Shown: positions 21,502-38,261, numbered from the stretch's first letter. The stretch: 64,000 bases of DNA from Rhizophagus irregularis (GCF_026210795.1 NC_089436.1:3782001-3846000); one strand, 5' to 3'. The notes: generated from the letters alone by a model not told the origin. Made by a program: numbers and translations.

Positions 21502-23254
21502 TTTATTTAATAAAAAATAAGAAAGGTATTTAGGTTCTTATATTAAGCAAATAATGTCAGAATTAATTATTATGAAAAAGAATTTGTCGAAATTACACAT
21601 GATCTGCATTATCAATCTGATCTTTTATTCCTTTACGTCACCACCTAGAACTAACAAGAGCTTGCAAAAATAATTAATTGTATACTCGTACTAGAAATGA
21701 CTCAATACATAAGATTGAACTTATTTATCGTGGTTAGCAGTGAATTGTTTCGAAAAAAATGAGTATTAACATTAATTAAAGTTGAAAATACAAATACAGT
21801 TCTATCGGGCTTAGTTCATTTGGAGATAATTATACTGGTAACAATGCTTACAGTTATCGATTTTACAATGCATCAGGTAATTTTATTTTTCATTTGAAGA
21901 TGTGAAGATACTCAAAATATGAAAATGAATCGGGTAGTAAATAAATCTCATGCCATGTTGAATTATAGTGGATTTAATTTTGGTTGGGTTCATTGTGTAT
22001 GAATGGTAATTGTTTACATGTTAACAATCATAGCAAAAATTATGAAAATAATTTTATTACTGATACAGTTTATATCATTGAGACCTTTACTGTAGACATC
22101 ACCATCACTAGATAGATAATTATTTTAAGAAATTTGATGATAAATAATCTAAATGGTGTAACAATCTGTAACATGTAAACGCGTGATATGTCTGCACCTG
22201 ATCTATTCTGTGTGTAATTTAATACTAACGAAAAAAGGATTAGTTTATTAATCATATTTCCATTCGATGATACGATCGGCCGAATCGAACGTTGATTTGT
22301 TAAAAAAAATTTTAATCAGCCCGAAATTTTTTTCAAATTTATTTTTTTTCATTTTTTTTTCTTTAAACCAAATGTTTTTGTTTTTAATATTTTAATATTT
22401 AGTATTTTAAATTTTTTTCGGATTTTAATTTTTTTTCCCTTTATATAATCTGTATAGTTTTAATTCTCCTCGGAATCGATACTGCGGTGCACGGTTTTTT
22501 AATAATTTATTTTCTTGGTTATTTTTCTTTTTTTCCTAATTTTTTTTTTGTTGAAATAAATATATTATATATATTTCTATTTGAATAATATATTTTATAT
22601 GGTTCTTTTAGTTTATGATTATCCAGCCAAAAAAATAAATAAATAAAATAAAAATAATAATTTTTTAAATTATATTTTTTAAATAATTAGTATAATTATT
22701 ACTTATCTTCAAATATTTTTTAATTTAATATTATAATTTATAATATTTAATATAGTAAAATTTTTATTATGTAATAGCTAATTTCCTAAATATGCAGTAT
22801 ATGTTTCTGTTTCAACGAAACAGGTTGTTACAGTTAGATTTAAAATGTTCACTTTTTATAAATGAAGCAACAAACTAATTGAATAATTATCCCTAAAAGT
22901 CATAACAAAGTCAAAAACTTGATGATTTTCTAATATACAAATGAGATGTTCGATTTATTTACAGATTCTAAATGTTATAATGTACAGTACATTGTTGCAT
23001 ATGTAATTTATACTATTAAGCGAGGTAAATAATATTCGAATGAAATTAGGCCAAGCTAAAATTACCTAAAATTAGGAAATATACAGTTGATCAATGCAGT
23101 AGACCAAACACGACATATCGACTAAAATACAAATTCATCATCTGTGCATGCATAGTTGTATCATGTATGCATAATGCTACTTACCTAACGCAGAGAAAAA
23201 TTTTTTTTTTAAAAAAAGAAATAAATAAACTCACTATTATAATTATATGACAAA
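21502..23254. other. Intergenic, very AT-rich
   Basis: The first 500 bases contain the F-box promoter region. From 22290 to 22780 the sequence is mostly poly-T/A blocks. From about 23050 it becomes the 5' end of the segmental duplication shared with 53.1 kb (TAGGCCAAG, TACAGTTGATCAATGCA). No gene is seen. Confidence 0.45.
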
Positions 23255-24386
23255 ATGACTTCGGTAATAGAATGGATTGAGGAAAAGATAAAAAATGAGT
23301 GTATTCATTATTTTGAATAATATGATAAATTTAGTCATTTTGATGAAATTGGTAGAGGAAGTTTCGGTAAAGTGATTAAAGCAAATTTGACTAACAGGGG
23401 ATTGGTCGCACTAAAAATTATTTTTAATGATAATTCAAAAGAGAAGCTTAACGAGGTTAACGAAGAGTTCGTCAAGGAGGTAGGAATCGTTTATGTTGTA
23501 TAGTATACAGTATTAACTTGTTATATACAGCACATATTAATTAAATCCATTTTGTTTTATCAAATTTTTCTTCTTTTTTTAGCTAAAACTCCTTCGTGAG
23601 ATTGATTATCATTCAAACATCAATCATTTTCTGGGAGTAACAAATGGTTTAAGATTTTTTTTTAAAATATTTATTTATACAGTTCAATATAACTTATTTA
23701 TATTTAAATTAATAGATTCAATGTCTTATATTTTGGTGTTGGAATATGCAAATGAAGGAAATTTAAGAGATTATTTGAGAAATAATTTTGCTTCTTTGGA
23801 ATGGAATCATAAAATTCAAATGGCATTGGATATTACTAATGGATTGAAATTTCTACATTCCAAAGAAATAATCCATAGAGACTTGGTAAAGGAGTATTAA
23901 TTTTATAGTATTTTGTTTGTGATTTTGTTTTGATGATAATTTTAATAAATACTTGTTTAATCATTTTATAGCACTCAAAAAATATATTAGTGAATAATGG
24001 AAAATTGTTAATTGCAGACTTTGGATTATCTAAAAAGTTAGCAGAAATTACAACTTAGTTCAATGGGTAATAAAATGGGGATGTACGAATATATTGAACC
24101 ACAATGTATTAAAAATATCAAGTATAAAAAAGATAAGAAGTCTGATATCTATAGTTTAGGTGTTTTATTATGGGAAATTTCAAGTGGGAGTCTTCCTTTT
24201 CACGATTATCGAAGTAATCGAAATATATTAGCTATTCACATCAGTTATAACAATCTTAGAGAAGAACCAATTAAGGGTACACCCCTAAAATATCAACAAC
24301 TTTATCAAAAATGTTGGGATGATGAACCAAAATTAAGACCCGATATTGAAGAAGTATATAAAATTTTAAATAAAGGTACACAATAA
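23255..24386 (+). pseudogene. Protein kinase pseudogene (copy A of the duplicated kinase)
   Basis: The exon plan is the same as in the 53.4-kb copy: 23255-23479, 23583-23646, 23716-23885 and 23972-24380. It has the motifs GRGSFG, ALKII, HRDL, DFGLS and SDIYSLGVLLWEISSG. Two lesions break it. A three-base insertion creates an in-frame TAA after IHYFE (near 23320), where copy B reads on. A one-base insertion near 24054 (ACAACTTAGTTC against ACAACTAGTTC) shifts the frame just after DFG. Everything else is still well conserved, so inactivation looks recent. Confidence 0.85.
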
Positions 24387-28263
<3,877 letters not shown>

Positions 28264-29211
28264 TTAAAGTGTAAGTTCACCTATTAATGCATGGAATTCT
28301 ATTGCGTCATAAATAGGTCCAAGTAATTGATCATTGAGTTCATCGAAAGAAGCATAATTACTATATAAAAGACCCAAATTCAAATTTGGATCATATTGTG
28401 TTATAAGAGGACCTCCGCTTGCACCCTCTCCTAAATTTAAGTCACGTACGGTATAATAATCATTTGACAATATTGTTTGTCCTTGCCACATACAAAGAGT
28501 CTGTCCATTATTTGGACAATTTGGAAGATTACCTCCATTCGGATAACCTTGAATAGTTGTTGGAACATTGGTTCCTAGTTGGAATGCCCAACCGAGAGCT
28601 CCCGTATAATATTTTAATGGAAGATTTTCCATGTTGAAATTAAATAACACCATGCCCCAATCAAATTCATTATCATCATTATTAAGAAATTCAGGTGTTA
28701 TTGCCATCTTGGCGATAGGAACTTTACCAAGTGGACCAGGTTGTCCATTGTCATATCCAGGAGAAAACATTACATTTTGAAAATATGCTTGAGCAGTATG
28801 ATTATAAAGACAATGCGCTGCAGTAGCTCCAATATTTCCATCATCAGTATTAATTACACTAGCGGTACAAGTAAAATCTTCACCATTCAAGCTCATAAAT
28901 AACATTCCAACGGGAAAATTTTTAGGTTGATCTACATTTGCTACCCCAGTTTTTGTATCATATTTTCTCTCAAAAGGTTGCATAGATTTCGCATCTTTAG
29001 AGGAGTCAGTTGTATTTTTTATAGGTTCGACACCACTTCTTGTTCTAAATCCAATATTTTTAGTGGTTAAAGGTTTAGCTTTTTTCATTTTTTCTGATGT
29101 CCAATAATTCTCATCATATTTAGGAATCGTCGGAAGTGAATAACTTGAATCGGTTTTGAAGATTAGCACAACCAATGCAGTTAAGAGATAAAATATAATT
29201 TTTTTGTTCAT
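28264..29211 (-). CDS. Secreted trypsin/V8-like serine protease (S1 type)
   Basis: One exon, 315 aa, ATG at 29211. Residues 1-25 are a signal peptide (IIFYLLTALVVLIF core). A prodomain-like stretch to about 95 follows (RSGVEPIKNTTDSSKDAKS). The catalytic triad is visible: H133 in GATAAHC, D184 in EFDWGMVLF and S265 in GEGASGGPL. C115/C134 and C232/C240 are placed for disulfides. These features fit the S1 peptidases of fungi and bacteria related to glutamyl endopeptidases. It should act outside the cell, possibly at the host interface or in nutrition. The specificity pocket cannot be read with confidence. The gene looks intact and isolated. Confidence 0.88.
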   Translation of the reverse strand: MNKKIIFYLLTALVVLIFKTDSSYSLPTIPKYDENYWTSEKMKKAKPLTTKNIGFRTRSGVEPIKNTTDSSKDAKSMQPFERKYDTKTGVANVDQPKNFPVGMLFMSLNGEDFTCTASVINTDDGNIGATAAHCLYNHTAQAYFQNVMFSPGYDNGQPGPLGKVPIAKMAITPEFLNNDDNEFDWGMVLFNFNMENLPLKYYTGALGWAFQLGTNVPTTIQGYPNGGNLPNCPNNGQTLCMWQGQTILSNDYYTVRDLNLGEGASGGPLITQYDPNLNLGLLYSNYASFDELNDQLLGPIYDAIEFHALIGELTL

Positions 29212-29695
29212 TTTTTTTTAATAAAAGTTAATTAGATAAAAAAATAAATATTGTAAATGAATAAATAAAATATATTGGAGGATTGGTTTTGAAAAGTGAA
29301 GATAATTTTTTAATTTTTTGGGGCTTTTTTATCTTAAAAAATATTTGACGATCATCTTTGAAAAGATTCATTCTATTTATGAAATGTTCATATTAAATCG
29401 TCCGGATTATAATTAAAAATAACAATGTAATAGCGGAATGGCTTGTATTAATAAATTTTGTTTGTTTTGTTTTTTTTTTTAACTTTTGCACTGATTAAAA
29501 TTAGTACGAGTACATATGTAATATTTATATAGTCTAAGTAAATTAGTAGCTTATTATTCAGTTCTTTTCATTATAGAATACTTACTAACGCTTTTAAGAT
29601 TCTTCTTAAAATGAATCGTTGTATCACGTGATGTAGTACCGTCGGGATTCGGTATTATGAAATTCTAATTAAAGCGATGATCTACAAATGACCGA

Positions 29696-29750
29696 TTTAC
29701 AGTATATCGATTGCTTCCTGCTTGACATAAATAAATAAAAAATAAAATAA
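29696..29750 (+). mobile_element. Short retroposon 3' tail with 17-bp TSD
   Basis: Fifty-five bases ending CTTGACATAAATAAATAAAA sit between GATCTACAAATGACCGA (29679-29695) and GATCTACAAATGATCGA (29751-29767). The last part resembles the 3' end of the 15.8-kb retroposon (CTTCACATAAAATAAATAAA). It is best read as an extremely 5'-truncated insertion. Confidence 0.6.
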
Positions 29751-30049
29751 GATCTACAAATGATCGAAATTATATTACCATATTGATAAAAATACAACTT
29801 TAAAAATTTCATTTAAAGATAATCCTCCGGAAATAATTCATAAATGCTTATACAAAATACATTACTAATAAAGAAGTAAACTTTTTCGTTAGCATTATAA
29901 GAAAAAACCAATCAAAATTTCATTAACCGGAACTGGATTAGCCACACAAATCTCTCTGATTGACCATTGGAACTTACAGAATAAATGAAATATAGGTGTA
30001 AAGAGCCAGGCACATGTGACTCGCTGATGAATAATTTAAAGTCCTAATC

Positions 30050-30235
30050 TGTAAAAACAGTCGATCCGCTTTTTATATTCCGTAAAAGGCCCATATTTCT
30101 AGAATTAATAACCTTATATTACAGAATTTATCGAATTATTTACATTTCCGTGAATGAATCCGTGAAAGACTTATTCGTATGGAGTTTTTACAGAAATAAC
30201 GGATAAAATTTTTTATAGGGCTAAGCTTTATCCAG
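30050..30235 (-). repeat. Dispersed repeat, inverted copy of 1741-1935
   Basis: The reverse complement reads CTATAAAAAATTTTATCC, then TTATTTCTGTAAAAACTCC, ATTCGATAAATTC and GGCCTTTTACGGAATAT, matching the copy near 1.8 kb. Coding capacity is absent. Confidence 0.65.
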
Positions 30236-31461
30236 ATATATATATATATATATATACATCTATATCGGGAAAATGAGGGCTATTGTAGATTTGTCAGAAA
30301 GAATAATTGCGCGGTAGTGCGTCAAATTTCCCTTCCCTTAAAGCATAGCTTCCGCAGGAGAAAAGCCATCTATTTTAGAAAAAATTTTCTGAAATTGATC
30401 ACCCGAAAAAATTTATTTATGAGGGAGTTAATAATAATCCTCTGTCGCACTAAGTGTCACCCATAATCACCTTCATACTAATTTTTAAAAATTGCAAGTG
30501 ATTAGCTGAGTTTATAAATGACCGGGAATCTTCGTTTACTTATTTCCCGATCTCATATTGATAGCCGGGAAATTACTAATTTTAGTTTAAAATAGTTATG
30601 TTTAAAATAGTTAATGTTTAATGAGTGACACGCTCCATGGGATTATCATTTATTTGGGAATAATGGGTTTTTTCCCGAAAGATCTCATTAAGTATATATG
30701 ATGTAAAGTCATACTCCGCGCGAAATTGTGCCTGTACAACATTTAATGAAATATTTTATTTATTTATTTTATTTAATAAATAAGAGCTCCGAACGGGTCG
30801 GGTCGGGTTATTGACTTGTCCCGATCAGATAAACTTTTACAGAAACTTTAAAATCGAAACTATATCGTAACTATATCAAAACTTTATCATAGAACTTATC
30901 GTAAAGATTTAATACCATATTGTGACCAAATCTTGATTATAAGTTTACGCGGATCATATGTACAAAGTTGATGCATATTAAGGAAATCGTCACCGGATTA
31001 ACCAGCTTGTGCAAAAATAGTATTGAAATCGAAAACATATAGTAAATGTATATTTAAACTATATTAAATGTATGTTTAAGTTATGGTAAACAAATATTAA
31101 AGTTGCAGTAAAGCTATAGTTTATTTATTTTAAAGTTTGATGTACTATAAACTTTATTTAGAAATATTAAATTGTTCTATCCTAAATCTAATCATACAAA
31201 TTATTCTAATCTATAAATAAACCTAAAAACATAGATATAAATTTTCCTATAATGTTAAATGTACTTTTAACTCTATTAATAACATTTTTTTCAAAATTTC
31301 TGAAACTTACTAGAATTCTGTATTCCTATATTGGGAGCCATTCTTCTAAAAAAATAAATAAATAAATAAATAAATAAATAAAGGTTATTATGTATTAAAA
31401 TATTTTTTAAAAAAAGAGTCTTTGAAAGTATTCTGAAACATACCTCCGGGGTTCTGGTAAC

Positions 31462-31847
31462 TAGTGCTCCTAACGGGTCAAGTCAGGTCGGGTTTTAAAG
31501 ATATACCCGATCTGACCAAAGTGAAAAGGTCTTGACTCTAAACCCGACCCGAATATAGTTTGACCGGATATCCCAGAATTTTCAAAGGAAAAAAAATGAG
31601 CGACCACCATTTTTTCGGCATTATAATGAAACCTTAATGAAATTTTAATAGATTTAATAGATTTGTAATATTGTGAAGCTTTGTTGTCATTCATTTATTA
31701 TAATTAATTAGTATTTGTTCAATAACTTGGGTCAACCAGGTCGGGTCATGCGGGTCACCGGGTCATAAAAATTATTGAACCTGACCTGAGCTTTTAAGTC
31801 GGGTTGGGTCACATGACCTGGGTCGACCCGTTCCGTTAGAAGCACTA
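31462..31847. mobile_element. 386-bp hAT-like MITE with 8-bp TSD
   Basis: The ends are TAGTGCTCCTAACGGGTC and, inverted, TAGTGCTTCTAACGGAACGG. The direct repeat CTGGTAAC flanks it (31454-31461 and 31848-31855). Subterminal zones are rich in GGTCGGGT / ACCCGACC. The TAGTGCT terminus and 8-bp TSD are shared with the 1090-bp element at 4815-5904, but the interiors differ. Both may have used the same class of transposase. Confidence 0.85.
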
Positions 31848-32039
31848 CTGGTAACAAAAATGGGGCTGGTGTCTTATGAAAGATGAACAAAATGTTATTA
31901 AAACATCTTTCTAAATTTAGTTTCGAAATTATTTTAAAACTCACATTTATCCTTCATAATTCCATCGTGAAGTTCTAAGATCTTCACTTCTCACTCTTTT
32001 ATTAATTTTTTTGCTGTATTTTGGCGTAACAAAGTGATT

Positions 32040-32366
32040 TCCGACATTGTACAAGTATCCGGTAGGTATAGCGAAAAAATTTCGATATATTAAAAATCTA
32101 TTATACTGAATTTTAAAAAATTTTTCATGCTAATAAAACTAATATACACTATATTTTAATTTTTTCATCTTAATTTTGGCCAGAATTATATAAATCTTAA
32201 ATTCTGGCTGAAGTTATATATTACTTATATACTCAATAAAAAATATTTTATATTCATTTTCATGACCTCTGACTTAAAACTAAGATTTACCGCATCACGT
32301 TACTTAAATTTTATTGGTCTATTATCACGTGATCCGGTTTATCGAATCATTTTTACTATGGCTGGT
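32040..32366 (-). mobile_element. Fragment of the pogo/Tc1-like MITE family, interrupted by a larger transposon
   Basis: The reverse complement matches 61690-62030. Shared blocks are AATGATTCGATAAACCGGAT, CACGTGAT, AAGTAACGTGATGCGGTAAA and CTTAAATTCTGGCTGAAGT. The right part of the element is cut at 32366 by the 5.6-kb transposon that follows. Internal motif TTTTGGCCAGAATTATA is present. Confidence 0.75.
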
Positions 32367-35300
32367 GAGGACCCCGGATAATTATAATAGAGGTCACATC
32401 CGCAGTACTAATTAAAAATTCAATGAAATATACATAATTTTTGCCGTTTTGATATACATTTTTATCATATGACCTTTATACGTATTGAAAATATCCTTTT
32501 TTATCATATGACTTTAATAATAATTTTTTTTTTTACAGAAAATACTATATTTCATATTAAATTTATTCGGCATTATCATTAATTGACTTTGTAGCAATAA
32601 TCAATTGTAATTTATCTATAACTGAATTAAAAAAATTATAGATTGCCATTTCTTTTTTTCCTACAATTAAAAATTCCATATTTTCAGTAAAATTTTCGCA
32701 ATTTCCTAAATAATAAATGATCAAATGACTAGGAATATGTGAAAACAAAACATATTTTGGTTCATCTATTGGAAAACATCCAAAAATATTTGGAATCTGT
32801 TCTATATAAACACGTACTGAAATATAAGAAAGTGAATCAATACAGCTAGTACTATCAACATAAGAATGATAATTTGTTAATTTATGATACATAGCCAAAA
32901 ATTGAACAAGGCAAATTTTTGATCCCAAAAGTGCAAATGCGTAACCACCATGATTGGCGGGATTTTCCAAAGTAATATTTGCAACGCTAATGCTTGGCAA
33001 AGCTAAATAAATTATAAATTATAAATTATAAATTAATATAAATTTGCAAACAATAACCAAGAATTTTACCTGGGGCATTTTGATATCTTTTCAATACTTC
33101 TAAACGTGTTCTATTTTGCTATCTTTTAGTTCTTAAATTTCCAGTTTTTGCGCCATCATTTTGAGCCAAAGCAACTATATTATTAATCTTATTAGGATTA
33201 AGGTTTAAAGCTGAATCATGTGCCACGTAAATCCTTTCCATTCTTTGATTTGAATAAGCTTCATGTTTACGACGTTGTGAAATTAAATATGAAATATCCA
33301 ATTCTCCTGATGATAAAACACCCGTTTGAAATATATCACTACTCTTTTGAATAATTTTTTTATCTGATTGACCATATATATAATCTATTTGACTTTGTTC
33401 TAAATCATCAGTTTTTTCTAAATTGAAAATATTGTATGTGCTAACCAACTCTGCGGCCTTGCTAATTTCATTTAACTCACAATCAGCTTTATTAATTTCT
33501 TCCAATCCATCATCATCTTGATTTAAATCATCATCTTGACTTAAATCATCATGATCTTGATTCAAATCATCATCTAGTAAATCACTTTCACAAGCTAATA
33601 CATGTGTATTAAAAGTACTATCATAAAAAAGATTTTTATACCTGATAAATTCAAGAACTTTGGCAAAAGCTATTGCTTGCTCATGAGCTTCATGAATAAT
33701 CAAATGTATTTCATCATCTGTAGGATATATTGTTAAATGAATATTATCAGCAATAGTATCTTCGTAATAATTTGTTATATAACCTAATATAAACAAATAA
33801 ATTAATAATAAGCATAATTAGAAATATAAAAAACTAATTTTATTTTCACCTTCAGCTGAAGTTTTTTCAGCATTTATCTTTGCTAATGATGCATTAGTAT
33901 GAGTTCGAAACATATGCATAATTTTTGGAATACTTTGTACTAAATCTCCAAAAGTAAAATCATTACGAAATTGCCGACTCAGCCCAAAAAAATGTTCACA
34001 TGGTTCAGATCCATGAATCCATGTACATAGTGGAACTGACGGATAATAATCCCGATATGCTAATATTAATAAAATCTAAAACAATTTTGCATTAATATAT
34101 TAAATATTATGTAACAAATATTATTAATAATAATACTTACTAATGATTCTGCCAAACTGATAAATATTTTAAAAGTTTGGGGAGCAAGAAAATTTTTTTT
34201 TATATCTATAATATTTGGATAAATTTTTTGAATGTGTTCAATATGATTTTTCCACATATGAAGAAAAAAATAAGCTAACATCGCCATTCGTAATCTTTCA
34301 TTATGTGAAATTGTACGACTTTGATATGCATCAATCAATTCACCTAAAAAAGTAAATTTCGATTAAAATTATAAACAATTATATATAAATAAATAATATA
34401 TTTACCAATTATAAAAAGATAAATAAATAAACCATCTTTACTATGATCTTGTGATTTATTTTGATTATACACTTGTTTTAAGAATGATGAACAAAAAATC
34501 TGGTATGCAGCACCGTCATCTTGACGATCTGCATTTTCTACATCACGCTTGTATAATACACTATCAGGCATTTTACTAAGCATAAGTATTTGATCATATC
34601 TTGCAGTTCCAGTTCCTAATGTAAGTAATCGAGCACCAGAGAATAATGCATTTCTACCACTTTTTTTCCCATGTTTGGAATCTTGAATGCGAATTATTGG
34701 GCCAATATTAGGAAAAACTGGACACATAAACTTAATATTATATAGCTTATCTTCGAAAATAATTTTTTCTGTAGTTAATGTATTAATTAGCATTGATTGC
34801 GAATTAAATTCATTTGCTGCTCCATCTGATCCAAAAGAAATAATATTAATTTTCAATTGTGCTGCATATTCTAGAATTTTTTGATGATATGTAAGAATGT
34901 CTGCAGCTTTTTCTTTATTGTTATTTGGAATTAAACCAATAACTATTGGTGGGATTTTGGGTAAAGGAATCTAAAATAAAAAAATAGAAATCAATGTTTT
35001 ATTTAACTTAAAATATAATTGAAAAAAATATTAATAATAAATACTTGGAGCAAATAAACTCGAACTTGTTTTGCTATAGCATTTTTGACCTTTATTTTAT
35101 CAATAATTGCAATGATTTCTTTATAATTTGATGCTTTTGTTTCTGAAGTTGATAAAGTTGATCCAATAACACAGCCTAAAGTTGCTGAATAACTAAGACG
35201 TTCTTTTAATTTAGTGTTATCTGTCATAGCAGCAACTGGGCCATTGTAATTTAATGAATCGGCAAATCTTTTAAATCGCACCATATTCTCATAACAAAGT

Positions 35301-37933
35301 TCTGTATTAATAATTGCATCGTCTGATTGTGCATGATGTAATCTTATATAAAACATTGTTAGATGATAATACAGAATAAAATTGTATTATATTTGCAAAA
35401 ATAAGCACAATTACCTAATATTACGAAGTATACGTCCAGCTAAATTTTGCTTAAACAGTTCATATCCTCTTGTTCCCAATGATGCCAAAATAGTTGTAAA
35501 ATTTGCAAAGTTTTCGGTATATTGCAAATTTTGATTTCCTTTATTATTTTGTTCACGATTAGCTATTTCCAGCATAACTTTACAAAGTCCTTCAAAAACT
35601 TTTTTATTTTTGAATACTCCTTGCCGTCCTTTTTCTGCTAATATTGGCCAAAATGAGTCTTGCTTTGAATCTACTGAATAATAAAGTTCATTCAGATTAG
35701 AGTCATTTAAGTATTTGAAGATCGGATTTTTTTTAATTATAAATTTTGGTGTAAATTTTCGATTCTCTATTTTTGGAATTGGCCGTTCAATTGCATTCTA
35801 ATAATATAATATGTAATGTAATTAATATAAAATTAAATTTAATAATTTTCATTATTTATAATTTTAATAAATACCATTAAAATTTTGTTACTATTTAACT
35901 TCATATATTTTTTACAAATTCTTCCTTTGTTTGTTGTTGTAATTTTACATTTTACACTTCGAATACAATTAGAATTAAAATCGTTGCGCCATTTTGCCCT
36001 TGCAACTAACTCATTCTCTAATTTGATTTTTTCATTATTTGTCAACCTTTTCCAACTAAAATTTTTGTCAAATTTTATTGGAAATAATTCTTTTGCCAAT
36101 ACTTCAACACGTGGTGCACCACCATAATGTATAATTCCACCAATTCTTTGTAAATACTCTAAGTGCTTCTCGTCTCTCAATCCAATACATGAAATTTGGT
36201 GAGATTTTGTAGAATTTACAAAATAACTTGTAAGTGGACGTATTCCTTCTGTTAATAAACAGTTACTAGTTTTACTATGTTTTCTAAATTTCTTGAATTA
36301 TAAGCTCGATGCAATCTGATTATCTTTCCACATTTACATTGAACTTCATTGCGAGTAATAATCTTATTAACTTTCGGATGATTTTGTAATCTTTTATCCT
36401 AATTAATAAAAAAAAATTGAATAATTATTAGCATCATAAATTAACTATGAATAGATTAATTATCTTGAATTCTGATACTTACTTTAATATGATCAAGTTT
36501 CGTTATTCGCTTTTGACTATTTCGCGTTTGCTTTTTCCTAACATTTTTTTCATTATTAGTAGTATACGATGATGATGATGATGATTCACCATCATTATCA
36601 TCAACATTTGAGTTAAATTCCACTATATCAGAACCATCACTCATACATTTTTCTGATTCAAGAATATTGAAAGGTATATTTTCATTTTCATCAGATTGAA
36701 CATCACGCATTTCAATATCAATATTTTGATCAGGTGAAGGTGGTGAATTTCTTTTGAAGAACAAAATGATCTGTTTGTGGTAAAGGATCATTAATATTCC
36801 ACTTTCCACTTGATGGTGTCCACATTATCATAATAGGTTCATCATAAGCTTTAATTCGTGGTTCAATTAATTTATTATACAATGAACTAATTAGTTGAGA
36901 AACAGTTGGAGGATATATTGACATTATCGGTCTTTAAATTACTGATGCTAAGCCATATAATCCGATAATTGAACAAAACTGATGTGGCTTAGATATATAA
37001 GCAATTTCACCAATATATTCTCTTTCTTTATTATATGTAGTCAGCATATCTGAATTTTTGGCTGAATTTAAAGCTATATCAGAAAAATAATAATCTTGTT
37101 CAAAAATTTTTTGACTAAGATAAAAATTTGAAAATTTCATCAATTCTACAACCATAGCTAGTCTAAATTGTAATGCTAACATTTGGTTTGCATTAAAAAT
37201 TAGAGATATAGAATTTAATAAACAATCTCCATTAGAAAATACAGCTGCAGAAGTTAAATGTGGATATTGCAAATGGAGGATTTTTTCAGCAGTATTATCA
37301 ATATTGGTTAATGGAGGAAGAGTTTTCGTGAGGAGTGTCAAAAGTAATAGAAAAGATACCGGATATATTAATAGTTGAAACATAATCTTGAACAGAATGA
37401 ATATTAGGAGGTGGAGTTGTAGAGAGAAATTTATTAATGTTTAAAAGTTGTTCAAGATTTTTACTATTCATTTTGTGTTGATATTGATATATAATAACGT
37501 AAAAGATAAAGTTATGACGCGTATGTGTCTTAACATTTTAAAAGTAATAAATGGTAAACCATATTGAATTCCTGGTAAGTTTATCATGGATAATATAAAG
37601 TAAATTTGATAAATTTATTACATTGCGGTAAATTTATCACAAAGTAAAAGATGGATTTTTCTCGTTTGCTATTTATATAATTATATTGAAAATTGATGTA
37701 ACACTGCATATGATAATCCTAAAATATACGCTTTTATTAGAAAAATTACATGTGACCTTAAAATTTTGTCTAAAATTATATACTTTTTTTACTGTGACCT
37801 AATTTGGTGGTACTCTATTTTGGCATGTAACATTTTCTTAAAATACCCGTTTTTTCATATGACCTTTCCATTAAAAACGCAAAATTATATACTTTTTTTG
37901 CATATGACCTTTATTATAATTATCCGGGGTCCT
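32367..37933 (-). mobile_element. DNA transposon (5567 bp) with a large OTU/transposase-like gene, 8-bp TSD
   Basis: It starts AGGACCCCGGATAATTAT and ends with the inverted match, about 30 bp alike at both ends. It is flanked by the direct repeat GGCTGGTG (32359-32366 and 37934-37941). Both subterminal zones carry several CATATGACCTTT motifs, probable transposase sites. The single gene inside (32563-37471, -) is a decayed nine-exon ORF. The insertion lies in a pogo-like MITE. An 8-bp TSD with D, D, E-type motifs fits hAT or Zisupton/KDZ-like superfamilies. The choice between these is not certain. Confidence 0.8.
32563..37471 (-). pseudogene. Transposase-like gene with OTU-like N-terminus, nine exons, broken
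   Basis: Exons on the minus strand: 37471-36483, 36398-35875, 35797-35415, 35342-35045, 34970-34406, 34343-34141, 34075-33850, 33783-33070 and 33002-32563. All have GT-AG borders, about 1450 codons in all. The N-terminus has an OTU-type cysteine-protease look (SNGDCLLNSISLIF, later QTDHFV). A zinc-finger-like segment follows (VQCKCGKIIRLH, then KHSKTSNC). The core has candidate catalytic residues in SFGSDGAANEF, IQDSKHGKKSGRN and SEPCEHFFGLSRQFR. Then comes an acidic stretch of DDLNQDDD repeats. Lesions: a frame change near 37300-37345, TAA at 36934-36936, frame changes near 36760 and 36300, and TAG at 33119-33121. It is therefore inactive here, but splice sites are preserved, so decay is not very old. 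Confidence 0.75.
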
Positions 37934-37941
37934 GGCTGGTG

Positions 37942-38261
37942 TAATAGGACCCCGAACAATACATGAAAAGGTAACAATAGAGAGTTTGCGTAGAATGAGC
38001 CCAAAAGTATGTAGATCATTTCCTTTTTTGGATAATTCTGACCAGCATTACATAGTGCCGGCCCTGAAGAGATGCATAGAGCTATTAGTAAATTTGTGCC
38101 GATCTCTTGTTACCTATTTATATATTGCTCGGGGATCTGGTGTAATGCCCATAACTTACCTAGTAACTTTATTAATTGTGGGGCGCAGTATTATATTTAA
38201 TATTAGTGTATAAATTTTTAGTTTAAAAAATAGTACTACTACTAACCATGTGAACATAGGG
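37942..38261. other. Intergenic spacer between two mobile elements
   Basis: This is the right flank of the 5.6-kb transposon up to the tail of retroposon copy 3. GGACCCCG recurs at 37947. The short plus-strand frame at 37986-38213 is not gene-like. Confidence 0.4.

Larger units (their letters stand above)
29212..31461. other. Intergenic with small repeats
   Basis: The first 200 bp is the protease promoter side. It holds a short retroposon tail (29696-29750), the motif CCGGAACTGGATTAG near 29928, the inverted copy of the 1.74-kb repeat (30050-30235), and an (ATAA)n stretch at about 31347-31381. At 30786, GAGCTCCGAACGGGTCGGG resembles the left end of the 31462-31847 element, but no right end was found. 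No gene is seen. Confidence 0.5.
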
